DNA of 31,592 nucleotides from Prevotella sp. (lineage in GTDB: Bacteria > Bacteroidota > Bacteroidia > Bacteroidales > Bacteroidaceae). Shown one piece after another: positions 7,119 through 15,458 of this stretch (position 1 is the stretch's first letter; every line of letters starts with the position of its first letter). The position numbers and the translations under genes are program-made. The notes below the pieces were generated by a model. It had not been told where the DNA came from and did no database searches. It saw only the letters and a program-made list of their open reading frames with translations. The stretch spans positions 1 to 31,592 of the forward strand of contig JAJWLX010000038.1 in assembly GCA_021636625.1 (NCBI GenBank). Reading direction: 5' to 3'.

Positions 7119-8036
7119 ATGCCGTTAAGATTACCGGATAAACTTCCAGCTATTGAGCTGCTGAAGCATGAGAATATTTTCGTGATGGATGAGAGTCGTG
7201 CACATAGTCAGGAAATCAGACCGCTGAAGATTTGTGTGCTCAACCTGATGCCACTTAAGATCACGACAGAAACTGATTTGGTGAGATTACTCTCCAATAC
7301 GCCTCTGCAGTTGGAGGTGTACTTCATGAAGTTGAAGAGCCATACTCCAAAGAATACGCCGATAGAACACATGATGATGTTCTATAAGGACTTTGCGGAA
7401 CTGTCAAAGCAGAAGTTTGACGGTATGATAGTGACGGGTGCTCCTATAGAGACGATGGAATATGAGGAGGTGGAGTATTGGCCGGAAATCCAGGAGATAT
7501 TCAATTGGGCACGTACCCACGTTACCTCTACGCTGTATATCTGCTGGGGTGCGCAGGCTGGACTCTATCACTTTTATGGTGTTCCAAAATATCAGCTTGA
7601 TAAAAAGAAGTTTGGTATCTTTCCTCAGAAACCGCTTGATCCGTCACTCCCTATCTTCCGTGGTTTTGATGACATCTTCAATATGCCACACAGCCGCCAT
7701 ACAGAGGTGCGCAGGGAAGACATCGAAAAAGTGCCGGGACTGGATATTATCGCAGAATCTGCAGAGAGTGGCGTGAGTATCGTAATGGCGAGGGGTGGAC
7801 GCGAATTCTTCGTGACAGGTCATCTGGAGTATGCGCCTAACACGCTCGATAAGGAGTATAAAAGAGACATGGGCAAGCGAGACGACGTAGAATTGCCTGA
7901 GAACTATTACTTCCATGACGATCCGAATGAGGCTCCTTTGGTAACATGGCGTGCCCATGCCAACCTGTTCTACAGTAACTGGATCAACTATTACGTTTAT
8001 CAGGAAACTCCTTATAACATTGAGGATATTCAATAA
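7119..8036 (+). CDS. metA: Homoserine O-acetyltransferase (MetA family)
   Basis: Acylates homoserine in the first committed step of methionine synthesis. The 305 residues align without gaps to known family numbering. The catalytic Cys is C142 (YICWGAQAGLYHFYG), with H235 and E237 in GHLEY completing the active site. Residue 111 is Glu (TGAPIE111). Published work on MetA shows that Glu at 111 selects acetyl-CoA and Gly selects succinyl-CoA, so this enzyme should make O-acetylhomoserine despite the family's common succinyltransferase name. metH at the left edge supplies a later step of the same pathway, but the two are not co-transcribed. The start follows the promoter at 7009-7039. The rlhA-like gene follows after 37 nt. 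Confidence 0.94.
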   Translation: MPLRLPDKLPAIELLKHENIFVMDESRAHSQEIRPLKICVLNLMPLKITTETDLVRLLSNTPLQLEVYFMKLKSHTPKNTPIEHMMMFYKDFAELSKQKFDGMIVTGAPIETMEYEEVEYWPEIQEIFNWARTHVTSTLYICWGAQAGLYHFYGVPKYQLDKKKFGIFPQKPLDPSLPIFRGFDDIFNMPHSRHTEVRREDIEKVPGLDIIAESAESGVSIVMARGGREFFVTGHLEYAPNTLDKEYKRDMGKRDDVELPENYYFHDDPNEAPLVTWRAHANLFYSNWINYYVYQETPYNIEDIQ

Positions 8037-8073
8037 GGTTGGAGTCGTAAAAAGAACTAAGATAGGTTAGGAA

Positions 8074-10107
8074 ATGAATGATATTGAAGCAAAGAAGAAA
8101 AAAGAAATACACTTGACGGAGTTAGAGCTTCTTGCCCCAGCCAAGAATCTGGAGTGTGGAATTGCAGCTATCGATCATGGTGCCGATGCGGTGTATATAG
8201 GTGCACCACGCTTTGGAGCCCGCGCTGCTGCTGCCAACTCGCTGGAGGATATTAAGAAACTCTGTGATTATGCCCATCAGTTTCGTGCCAAGGTTCACGT
8301 GACGGTGAATACCATCATCTATGAAAATGAGATGGAGGATACGCTGAAGATGATTGCCGAGTTGGACCGTATTGGAGTGGATGCACTCCTGTTGCAGGAT
8401 ATGGGTGTTCTCTGGGATGTAAGAGCCAATCAACTATGGCACCGTGAGTTGCATTCCAGCACGCAGTGTGATGCACGTTCTGCTGACAAGGTTGCCTGGC
8501 TGTCAACGCTAGGATTCGATAGAGTGGTCCTTGCCCGTGAACTTTCTCTTGATGAAATCAGGGAAATCCACAAGAAAAATCCTTTTACGCAGTTGGAGGT
8601 CTTTGTGCATGGTGCGCTTTGTGTTAGTTATTCGGGTGTATGCTATGCTTCGGAAAAATGTTTCGGCCGTTCTGCAAACCGTGGTGAGTGTGCTCAGTTC
8701 TGCAGAATGAAATTCAATCTCATAGATTCCAATGAAAATGAAATAGAGCATGACCGTCATCTGCTGTCATTGAAGGATCTCTGCCAGATAGATCATCTGC
8801 AGGAACTTGCTGATGCGGGTGCAACTTCTTTCAAGATAGAAGGACGCCTGAAGGATGTAAACTATGTGAAGAATGTTGTGGCTGCCTATAGTCGGAAACT
8901 CGATGAGCTTGTTGCTGCCAATCCGGATAAGTATTGTAGAGCATCATTTGGTCGTGCTATCCATACGTTCCAGCCTAACTTGAAAAAGACATTCAACAGA
9001 GGATTTACCAACTATTTCCTCAATGGGCGACAGCCGGACATCGCTTCTTTTGATACACCGAAGGCGATGGGCGAGTATGTAGGTAAGGTCAAGGAGATAA
9101 GAGGTAATGTTTCCTTCAACGTGGCGACAGTGGCAAGCTTTGCCAATGGTGATGGTCTCTGCTTTATCAACGACGAGAAAGAGCTGGAGGGATTCCGCGT
9201 AAACCGTGTGGAAGGTAACCGACTCTATCCGCTTCGTATGCCGGAGCATCTGCGCCCAGGCATGGCTCTCTATCGTAATAATGACCAGGCTTTCGAGAAT
9301 ATTCTATCAAAGAAAACTGCGAGCCGCAAGATACCTCTCCACATCAAGATTGCACCATATTATCGGGGATCGATGCCTCTTCAGGATATTTCTGTTCAGG
9401 TAGGAGTTTCGGTTAATGTTCCTCAATTAGACTCAATGACTACGGAAGGTTTCTTGGAGAAGCATATCGCTTACAAGATTGACGAGTACGCTTTTGAGTT
9501 TGATGCTCCGCTGGAATTGGCGAAACGTCCTCAGGGTGATAATATCAGAAAGCAGTTGAGCAAGATGGGCAATACGGTATTTGAATGTGATGAAGTGGTT
9601 CTTGAAGGTGATATTGAGAATTATTTCATTCCTAATAGTTTCCTGTCTGATTTTCGTAGAGATTTGATTGCAGCTGTGACTGAAGGTATTCAGAATATTG
9701 TTGATGGATCTTTGGAGAAAGGCTTCATGGATGAATTATTCTCATCACCTTATCGCCTGGATCAGGTGGGTGAGCATGAATTGAGTTCGGAGGAGTTTGT
9801 ATGGCAGCCTGCCTATGGCAAATGGCCATATCTCTATAATATCGCTAACCGCAGTGCTGAGCATTTCTACAAGACGCATGGCATGAAGCATATTGAATCT
9901 GCATTTGAGCTAGAGCAACCTAAGGGAGAATCACTCATCATGCAGTGCCGCCATTGCATCCGCTACTCTTTGGGTTATTGTGTAAAACGAGGAGGCAAGA
10001 AGCCGCAATGGAAGGAGCCTCTGTTCCTGGAGCTGGGCGATGGCAGAAGATTCCGATTGGAATTCAACTGTGCAGAGTGCCAGATGAATGTCTATAGCAC
10101 AAAGTAA
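8074..10107 (+). CDS. rlhA: U32-family protein, RlhA-like 23S rRNA hydroxylase
   Basis: A 677-residue cytosolic protein. It matches E. coli RlhA (YdcP, 653 residues) in text along its whole length, including the C-terminal DUF3656 part. E. coli RlhA makes 5-hydroxycytidine at 23S rRNA C2501. The U32 core has SLEDIKKLCDYAHQF, LHSSTQCD and VFVHGALCVSYSGVCY. Four family cysteines, C183, C190, C206 and C210 (GRSANRGECAQFC), may bind an Fe-S cluster. The C-terminus adds CRHCIRYSLGYC and NCAECQMNV, also present in RlhA. The older name "collagenase-like peptidase" is unlikely to be right. The gene probably shares a transcript with metA, 37 nt upstream, and the membrane protein gene follows after 33 nt. 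Confidence 0.87.
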   Translation: MNDIEAKKKKEIHLTELELLAPAKNLECGIAAIDHGADAVYIGAPRFGARAAAANSLEDIKKLCDYAHQFRAKVHVTVNTIIYENEMEDTLKMIAELDRIGVDALLLQDMGVLWDVRANQLWHRELHSSTQCDARSADKVAWLSTLGFDRVVLARELSLDEIREIHKKNPFTQLEVFVHGALCVSYSGVCYASEKCFGRSANRGECAQFCRMKFNLIDSNENEIEHDRHLLSLKDLCQIDHLQELADAGATSFKIEGRLKDVNYVKNVVAAYSRKLDELVAANPDKYCRASFGRAIHTFQPNLKKTFNRGFTNYFLNGRQPDIASFDTPKAMGEYVGKVKEIRGNVSFNVATVASFANGDGLCFINDEKELEGFRVNRVEGNRLYPLRMPEHLRPGMALYRNNDQAFENILSKKTASRKIPLHIKIAPYYRGSMPLQDISVQVGVSVNVPQLDSMTTEGFLEKHIAYKIDEYAFEFDAPLELAKRPQGDNIRKQLSKMGNTVFECDEVVLEGDIENYFIPNSFLSDFRRDLIAAVTEGIQNIVDGSLEKGFMDELFSSPYRLDQVGEHELSSEEFVWQPAYGKWPYLYNIANRSAEHFYKTHGMKHIESAFELEQPKGESLIMQCRHCIRYSLGYCVKRGGKKPQWKEPLFLELGDGRRFRLEFNCAECQMNVYSTK

Positions 10108-10140
10108 AAACGAAACGGGTTTTGCAACCCAAAATAAAGA

Positions 10141-11070
10141 ATGAGAATAAAACTGATGATAAAAATGATGGTATGTATGTTGGGCATCTGTTTGATGCTC
10201 AACAGCTGCTATCATCGTCATAACTCCCATCAGCAGCATGCAGCCATGCTGGAGTACAGTGACCGTCAGTTGGATTCTATCTCATTCTCTACCACCCACC
10301 ATTACACCAACAAATATAACTTTATGGTGTTTAAGGATTCTATCCACTTGATGCAACAGCAACCTGAAGAATTGGTGAGTGGTCTTTCGGTAGATTCATT
10401 CTCTGTCAAAAAGAACCAGCTTCTGGTTGTGACAGATATCCGTATGGTGCCACAAGACAGCATAGACTCTGTATGGGTGCAGCTTGCCACTGAAGATAAC
10501 AGGTTTGGATGGAGTAGGGAATCGAGATTGCTTCCTCAGGTAGTACCGGATGATCCTATCTCTGAATTCATCATGACTTTCAGCAATGTCCACCTGCTTA
10601 TTTTCCTGGTGGTCATCGTAGTCATCACATTGGCTTATCTGGTAAGAAAGGTATTTCATAGCAATGCCAAGATTGTGCATTTCAATGATATTGATTCGCC
10701 GTATCCTCTTGCTCTTGTGCTTCTGGTATCCATCTCGGCTGCCTTTTATGCCTGGATTCAGACTTTTGAACCAGAGATGTGGCGACAGTTCTATTTCCAT
10801 CCGTCATTGAATCCTTTTGCGGTACCTAAGGTGTTGGGAGTATTTCTTGCCTTGGTATGGAGTATTCTCATTGTGGGACTGGCATGTGTCGATGAAGTTT
10901 ATCATCGTCTTCCGTTTGGTGAAGCCCTGTTGTATCTGGGCGGTCTGGCAGGTGTATGTGCACTCGATTATATCATTTTCAGTGTTTCCACCTTATATTA
11001 TATAGGCTACATCCTGCTGGTGGCATACATTTGGTTTGCCGTCAAGTCCTATCGCAGGGGGAATTCCTAA
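10141..11070 (+). CDS. Membrane protein with SH3-like segment, function unknown
   Basis: I do not recognise this 309-residue protein. It begins with a basic, hydrophobic leader ending LMLNSC (C23), a plausible lipoprotein signal. A soluble, presumably extracytoplasmic part covers 24-147. Within it, about 90-131 reads like a bacterial SH3 domain (VTDIRMVPQD..SVWVQL..DNRFGWSRESRLL). Five hydrophobic stretches follow at about 150-167, 188-205, 229-250, 260-281 and 285-302, ending in a basic tail. SH3-like modules often bind cell-wall or ligand peptides, but no role can be assigned. It lies 33 nt after the rlhA-like gene, likely in the same operon. The TonB receptor after it has its own promoter. 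Confidence 0.8.
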   Translation: MRIKLMIKMMVCMLGICLMLNSCYHRHNSHQQHAAMLEYSDRQLDSISFSTTHHYTNKYNFMVFKDSIHLMQQQPEELVSGLSVDSFSVKKNQLLVVTDIRMVPQDSIDSVWVQLATEDNRFGWSRESRLLPQVVPDDPISEFIMTFSNVHLLIFLVVIVVITLAYLVRKVFHSNAKIVHFNDIDSPYPLALVLLVSISAAFYAWIQTFEPEMWRQFYFHPSLNPFAVPKVLGVFLALVWSILIVGLACVDEVYHRLPFGEALLYLGGLAGVCALDYIIFSVSTLYYIGYILLVAYIWFAVKSYRRGNS

Positions 11071-11081
11071 TAAATAAGGAT

Positions 11082-11111
11082 TTTGGGTGTCAGGAAAAAG
11101 CTGTACCTTTG
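11082..11111 (+). promoter_or_regulatory. Promoter of the TonB-dependent receptor gene
   Basis: TTTG at 11082-11085 and TACCTTTG at 11104-11111, spacer 18 bp. It decides the start of the next gene: the longest frame opens at a GTG at 11087 inside this promoter, so that start cannot be real. The ATG at 11120 is only 8 nt past the -7 box. Confidence 0.75.
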
Positions 11112-11119
11112 CACCCGTT

Positions 11120-13564
11120 ATGAAAAAGGATATAATAAATAAGAAAATGATTGCATTGGCGCTGGCTTCCTCTGTTGCGCCAATCTCCTTGTGGGCTGGC
11201 ACAAGCAATGTCCTGTCCCTTGATAATAAAAGAGTAGATAACGCAGATTTCAAAGTATTCACTGATAGCAGTAAGGTGTTTGATATCGACGAGGTGGTTG
11301 TGGTTTCACAACCTAAAGAGGCTTTCCGCCTTCGCCAGCAGTCACTCAGCAGTACTTCTGTCGGTGGATTTCAGATACAGAAGCTAGGCACCCGCGATTT
11401 GCGAGAGCTTTCTAGTTATATCCCTAATTTTGTAATGCCTAACTATGGCAGTCGTCTTTCCAGTGCTATGTATGTGCGTGGCATTGGCAGCAGAGTAAAC
11501 AGTCCTGCGGTAGGTATCTATCTGGATGGCATTCCGGTGATGAGCAAGTCTGCCTTCAATCTTCATCATTATCAGACTTCCCGTATTGATGTCTTGCGTG
11601 GACCTCAGGCTACTCTGTATGGTCAGAACACAGAGGGCGGACTGGTGCGTATCTATTCCCGCAATCCGTTTGAATATGAGGGTACTGATTTGAAGTTGAG
11701 TTATGGTTCCCGATATTATCGCAATGTAGAGCTGGCTCATTATCACCGTATCAATGACCATCTGGCGTTTACGGTAGCAGCCTTCAATGATGCACAGAAG
11801 GGATTCTTCAGAAATACGAATACCGGCAACAGAGCCGACAAGTATGATGAGGCTGGAGGAAAGATTGTTCTGAAGGCAAAGCTCAACAGAGGATGGAACG
11901 TAGATGTTCTCGCCAACTATCAGTATGTTGATCAGAATGGTTTCCCTTATGGCCAGCTGGATTTGGAGACAGGCAAGGCTTCGCTTCCTTCCACCACCTT
12001 CGACGGAACCTATTTGCGTCATTCCTTTATCTCGGGTGTTACCGTGAATCATACTGGAGCAGATTATAGCTTTGCTTCTACCACAAGCTATCAGTATCTG
12101 AAGGATAAGATGAGTATGGATCAGGATTATCTTCCTACCGATTATATGAGCATTCTGCAGGAGCAGCTTCAGAACTCGCTTACCCAGGAATTTACCTTGA
12201 AGAGTAATCGCGCTGTGGGCGGTTTCTGGAATTGGACCGCGGGTGGCTTCTTCTCTTATCAGTGGCTGAAGACCAATGGACCAGTCTTCTTCAATGAGGG
12301 TATGACCCAGCCTATCGGCAATGCTATCCAGACGCAGATGTATAATGCGATGCTCAATGCGATGGCACAGAAGATGGTGGCACAGGGTATGCCGGAAATG
12401 GCTGCCAAGGCTGCAGCTGCCAAGGCTATTGAGAGAGCTGGAGGCGTATCCATGAATGTGAATATGGGTGCACCGGGATTGTATCATACACCTCAGTGGA
12501 ATCTGGGATTCTTCCATGAGAGCAACTTCAATATCACCGATCGCCTTACTGCCACCTTGGGCTTGCGTTATGACTTGATGCATACTGCCATCCATTATGA
12601 TGCCAGTGCCTATATGCAGATGAATGCCAATGTGATGGGACAGTTGGCTACTTTTGTCTTGGATTCTTCGCTGGATCATGAAGTAAGTGACGATTATGGC
12701 CAGCTTTTGCCGAAATTCGGTCTTAATCTGAAGATTGATGAGCTGGGCAGTAATGTGTATGCTACTGTAAGCAAGGGCTATCGTGCTGGTGGATATAACA
12801 TCCAGATGTTCAGTGATGTTCTCCAGACCGAACTGAATGCCAATCGCAATCAGGCAATGCGTGGAGATTATCATGTTACGCATACCGAGGAGGATTACCA
12901 GCGTATTGATAAGACCATCGCCTACAAGCCGGAGACTTCCTGGAATTATGAGGCTGGTGCTCATCTGAATCTCTTCGACCACATGCTGCATTTTGACTTG
13001 AGTGCTTTCTATATGAAGGTGACCAACCAGCAGCTCTCTGTCATGGCGGGCAATTATGGCTTCGGACGTATGATGGTGAATGCCGGAAAGAGTCACAGTT
13101 GTGGTATTGAAGCAGCTTTGAGAGGACAGCTTTTCGATGGAAAATTTGATTGGGCTATGAGTTATGGTTATACTCGCAGCAAGTTTGATAAGTATGTGGA
13201 TGGAGAAGGCGAGGATGCCGTGGACTATAAGGGCAAATACGTTCCTTACGTGCCACAGCATACAATGGCTGCGATGGCAGACTATCGTCTTACCGACTGG
13301 CTGACCCTCGGTGCAAACGTGAATGCACAAGGCAAGACCTATTGGGACAATGCAAATACTTACTCCCAAAAGTTATATGCAGTTCTGGGAGCACATGTTG
13401 ATTTGAATTTCAATGCTTTCAATGTCAGCTTCTGGGGTAGAAATCTCACAGACACCAATTATAATACCTTTGCGGTAGATAATTCAGCTACTGGCACGAA
13501 AGAATATTTTGCCCAGCGAGGCAATCCTTTCCAATGTGGTGTGGATGTGAGATTCCATTTCTAG
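11120..13564 (+). CDS. TonB-dependent outer-membrane receptor (siderophore/heme type)
   Basis: An 814-residue outer-membrane beta-barrel that should import a ligand using TonB-ExbBD energy. The signal peptide is MKKDIINKKMIALALASS...SLWAG. A short TonB-box region (DEVVVVSQ) precedes the plug, with IQKLGTRDLRELSSYIPN, YVRGIGSR and VLRGPQATLYGQNTEGG. The barrel follows to the terminal VRFHF, ending in Phe as such barrels do. It lacks the carboxypeptidase-like N-terminal domain and SusD partner of glycan systems, so an iron complex, heme or vitamin is likelier; the ligand cannot be read from sequence. Residues 395-450 are unusual, with nine Met in 56 and many Ala. The ATG at 11120 is preferred over the GTG at 11087, which falls in the promoter; ATG 11147 is a further alternative. 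The gene is convergent with the phosphoribosyltransferase gene, with a 6-nt gap. Confidence 0.92.
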   Translation: MKKDIINKKMIALALASSVAPISLWAGTSNVLSLDNKRVDNADFKVFTDSSKVFDIDEVVVVSQPKEAFRLRQQSLSSTSVGGFQIQKLGTRDLRELSSYIPNFVMPNYGSRLSSAMYVRGIGSRVNSPAVGIYLDGIPVMSKSAFNLHHYQTSRIDVLRGPQATLYGQNTEGGLVRIYSRNPFEYEGTDLKLSYGSRYYRNVELAHYHRINDHLAFTVAAFNDAQKGFFRNTNTGNRADKYDEAGGKIVLKAKLNRGWNVDVLANYQYVDQNGFPYGQLDLETGKASLPSTTFDGTYLRHSFISGVTVNHTGADYSFASTTSYQYLKDKMSMDQDYLPTDYMSILQEQLQNSLTQEFTLKSNRAVGGFWNWTAGGFFSYQWLKTNGPVFFNEGMTQPIGNAIQTQMYNAMLNAMAQKMVAQGMPEMAAKAAAAKAIERAGGVSMNVNMGAPGLYHTPQWNLGFFHESNFNITDRLTATLGLRYDLMHTAIHYDASAYMQMNANVMGQLATFVLDSSLDHEVSDDYGQLLPKFGLNLKIDELGSNVYATVSKGYRAGGYNIQMFSDVLQTELNANRNQAMRGDYHVTHTEEDYQRIDKTIAYKPETSWNYEAGAHLNLFDHMLHFDLSAFYMKVTNQQLSVMAGNYGFGRMMVNAGKSHSCGIEAALRGQLFDGKFDWAMSYGYTRSKFDKYVDGEGEDAVDYKGKYVPYVPQHTMAAMADYRLTDWLTLGANVNAQGKTYWDNANTYSQKLYAVLGAHVDLNFNAFNVSFWGRNLTDTNYNTFAVDNSATGTKEYFAQRGNPFQCGVDVRFHF

Positions 13565-13570
13565 TAATTG

Positions 13571-14197
13571 CTATTCGTTATTGTCGTATCCGTCTGGGAT
13601 TTTCTTTCCCAGAGCGAGTGCGACAATGACTTTAGCCCCCGATTTTTCTAGTTTTTCAGCAAATCGAACAATTGATCCTCCAGATGCGATAATGTCATCG
13701 AAGAGGATCAATTGCTTTCCCTGGAAGAATGTTTCAACTATATGAAGTGTATCCACTTCATCTCCATCCTCATCTTTTGTAGTTGTGAAACTGAATGCGT
13801 TGTAGGCATTCTGCATACCTGTTGCCGCACATACCTGTTCGCTGAACTTGCGGAATCTGCGCTCAGTATGCTTTTGTGTAGAGGCTGGAAGGCAGACCAG
13901 AGTGAGTTGTGAAAGGGTAGGGAGTGAGTTAGTGGTTCCCTCTTTTTCAGCGAATACCGCCTTTAGGAAAGAAGACACCAAGTCGATGGCCTTATCGACA
14001 GCTTGCTGATGGTCTATCTCGGTAGTGAGTTCCGAGTTACCCTTGAAGTTGACGATGAGGTCGCGCTTTTCCCATTCTTCTGCTGAAAGCTCGAAGGTGC
14101 CGAACGCGCTGAAAGCAGCGTAATCTACTAGCCAATTGTAGTGAAGGCCATTGCTGAGGCAAGGCCATGATGCGATGTTAATGCTTTTTTCTGCCAT
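13571..14197 (-). CDS. ComF-like phosphoribosyltransferase family protein
   Basis: A 208-residue protein of the type I phosphoribosyltransferase fold. The PRPP-binding signature is LILFDDIIASGGS, with D167/D168. LVCLPASTQKHTERRFRKFSEQV resembles the conserved middle of ComF proteins (PxP...R.RGFNQ). The N-terminal zinc finger of ComF is missing; instead there is a roughly 100-residue region of unclear role. The substrate is unknown, and a link to DNA uptake would be guesswork. The frame can be extended by two codons to a TTG at 14203, but the ATG at 14197 is preferred. A hairpin inside the 3' end of the gene (13593-13599 with 13607-13613) could help end transcription of the convergent TonB receptor. 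Confidence 0.82.
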   Translation of the reverse strand: MAEKSINIASWPCLSNGLHYNWLVDYAAFSAFGTFELSAEEWEKRDLIVNFKGNSELTTEIDHQQAVDKAIDLVSSFLKAVFAEKEGTTNSLPTLSQLTLVCLPASTQKHTERRFRKFSEQVCAATGMQNAYNAFSFTTTKDEDGDEVDTLHIVETFFQGKQLILFDDIIASGGSIVRFAEKLEKSGAKVIVALALGKKIPDGYDNNE

Positions 14198-14274
14198 AGA
14201 CAAGATGTTTATAATCGTTCTTCTTTATAGTTTTCTTGAATAGATATTGCTTCCGTTGTCTTTATAGATCAGTA

Positions 14275-14282
14275 CAAAAGTA
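14275..14282 (-). promoter_or_regulatory. Probable -7 box of the phosphoribosyltransferase gene
   Basis: On the minus strand this reads TACTTTTG (TAnnTTTG), 77 nt upstream of the ATG at 14197. No clear TTTG lies at the -33 position, so this is a half-site call. Confidence 0.5.
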
Positions 14283-14354
14283 TGAATATTTTTTGAAATG
14301 TCGGCATAAAATAGCTTTTTTTTTCATTTTAGACTATTTTTTAGCAGATTCTAC

Positions 14355-14385
14355 TTTGATTTTAACAAGATTTCTAGTAACTTTG
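14355..14385 (+). promoter_or_regulatory. Promoter of the YitT-family gene
   Basis: TTTG at 14355-14358 and TAACTTTG at 14378-14385 with a 19-bp spacer, ending 34 nt before the ATG at 14420. Confidence 0.8.
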
Positions 14386-14419
14386 CATCCCGAAACCTGT
14401 TGGGCTTCACGTTTATGGT

Positions 14420-15355
14420 ATGAATAATCATGATTTTAAAAAAAAACAACAAATGACGAGAAAAACAAAAATGCATGAGTTGCGCGACTACATCATTATC
14501 GGTCTGGCAATGGTTGAAGGTAGTATCGGACTCAATTTATTCCTCCTCCCTAACCATATCACGATGGGTGGAGTAGGCGGTATCGCCTCTATCTTCTGCT
14601 GGGGATTTGGCATTCCTGCCTCGGTCACTTATCTGGCGCTCAACGTATTTTTGCTGTTGATAGCTTTCCGTATTCTGGGCTGGAAATTCTGTGCCAAGAC
14701 GATTTATGGTGTTGCTATCTTTGCTGCTGTGACTCGCTTCATCGAGATTCATACGGTAGGTATGACGCCTTTGCTTCACGATCAGCCTTTTATGGCGACG
14801 GTTATCGGTGCCTTCTTCATGGGTAGCAGTGCTGGATTGGGTCTTGGATGTAATGGATCTACCGGAGGCAGTGATACGGTGGCTGCAATGATCAATAAGT
14901 ACTATAACATTTCTCTGGGACATGCCATCATGGTTTGTGACTTGCTCATCATTACCAGTTCTTATTTTGTGCTTCGCTCCTGGGAAATGGTGATTTATGG
15001 TTATGTGTGCCTGTTCGTTGTGTCGCTTACAGTTGATCATGTTGTCAACGCCATGCGCCGTTCGGTACAGTTCTTTATCATTTCTGACAAGTATCTGGAG
15101 CTGAGTGCTGCCATCAATACGACAGCCGAGCGTGGATGTACCGTCATGGATGGTCATGGTTGCTATAGCGGTAAGGATGTTCACATGCTCTTCGTACTGG
15201 CTCGACAGAGAGAGTCGCAGAAGATATTCCGCCTGATTGATGAGATCGATCCTACTGCATTTGTGAGTCAGAGTTCTGTAATCGGTGTGTATGGTGAGGG
15301 ATTTGATAGATTTAAGGTGGGCAAAAAGATTTCCTTGTCTAAAAATAAGTTTTAA
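14420..15355 (+). CDS. YitT family inner-membrane protein (DUF161 plus DUF2179)
   Basis: A 311-residue integral membrane protein. After a basic N-terminus come about five to six hydrophobic helices within residues 25-215. They include the family motifs LLPNHITMGGVGGIA and GLGCNGSTGGSDTVA, rich in Gly as in the repeated DUF161 half-domains. The C-terminal 85 residues (from about RSVQFFIIS, with GCTVMDGHGCYSGKDV) form the soluble DUF2179 domain. Family members are widespread, but the transported compound or function is not established. Several ATGs sit near the start (14420, 14453, 14471); the first is chosen because it directly follows the promoter leader. It converges on fbp with a shared hairpin between. 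Confidence 0.9.
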   Translation: MNNHDFKKKQQMTRKTKMHELRDYIIIGLAMVEGSIGLNLFLLPNHITMGGVGGIASIFCWGFGIPASVTYLALNVFLLLIAFRILGWKFCAKTIYGVAIFAAVTRFIEIHTVGMTPLLHDQPFMATVIGAFFMGSSAGLGLGCNGSTGGSDTVAAMINKYYNISLGHAIMVCDLLIITSSYFVLRSWEMVIYGYVCLFVVSLTVDHVVNAMRRSVQFFIISDKYLELSAAINTTAERGCTVMDGHGCYSGKDVHMLFVLARQRESQKIFRLIDEIDPTAFVSQSSVIGVYGEGFDRFKVGKKISLSKNKF

Positions 15356-15373
15356 AGTATTCTGATGAAAGTT

Positions 15374-15422
15374 ATGTTCGCAAGTATGGATTTGAGATTC
15401 TCATACTTGCGAACATTATTTT
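15374..15422. terminator. Bidirectional terminator between the YitT gene and fbp
   Basis: A perfect 15-bp stem (15374-15388 with 15402-15416), 13-nt loop, followed by TATTTTTGGGG on the plus side. It lies between two convergent genes, 18 nt past one stop and about 43 nt past the other. Confidence 0.82.
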
Positions 15423-15458
15423 TGGGGCAGGTACTTGCTGATACCGTCCTGTTCGTTT

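Noticed and set aside
11087..11119. GTG start for the TonB receptor
   Set aside because: This segment contains the promoter's -7 box and encodes no signal peptide; the ATG at 11120 gives one.
11384..13369. A 661-codon open frame on the minus strand
   Set aside because: It lies wholly opposite the TonB receptor gene, its translation is low-complexity (many His, Ile, Ser) without domains, and the plus-strand protein has clear motifs. It is a shadow of codon bias.
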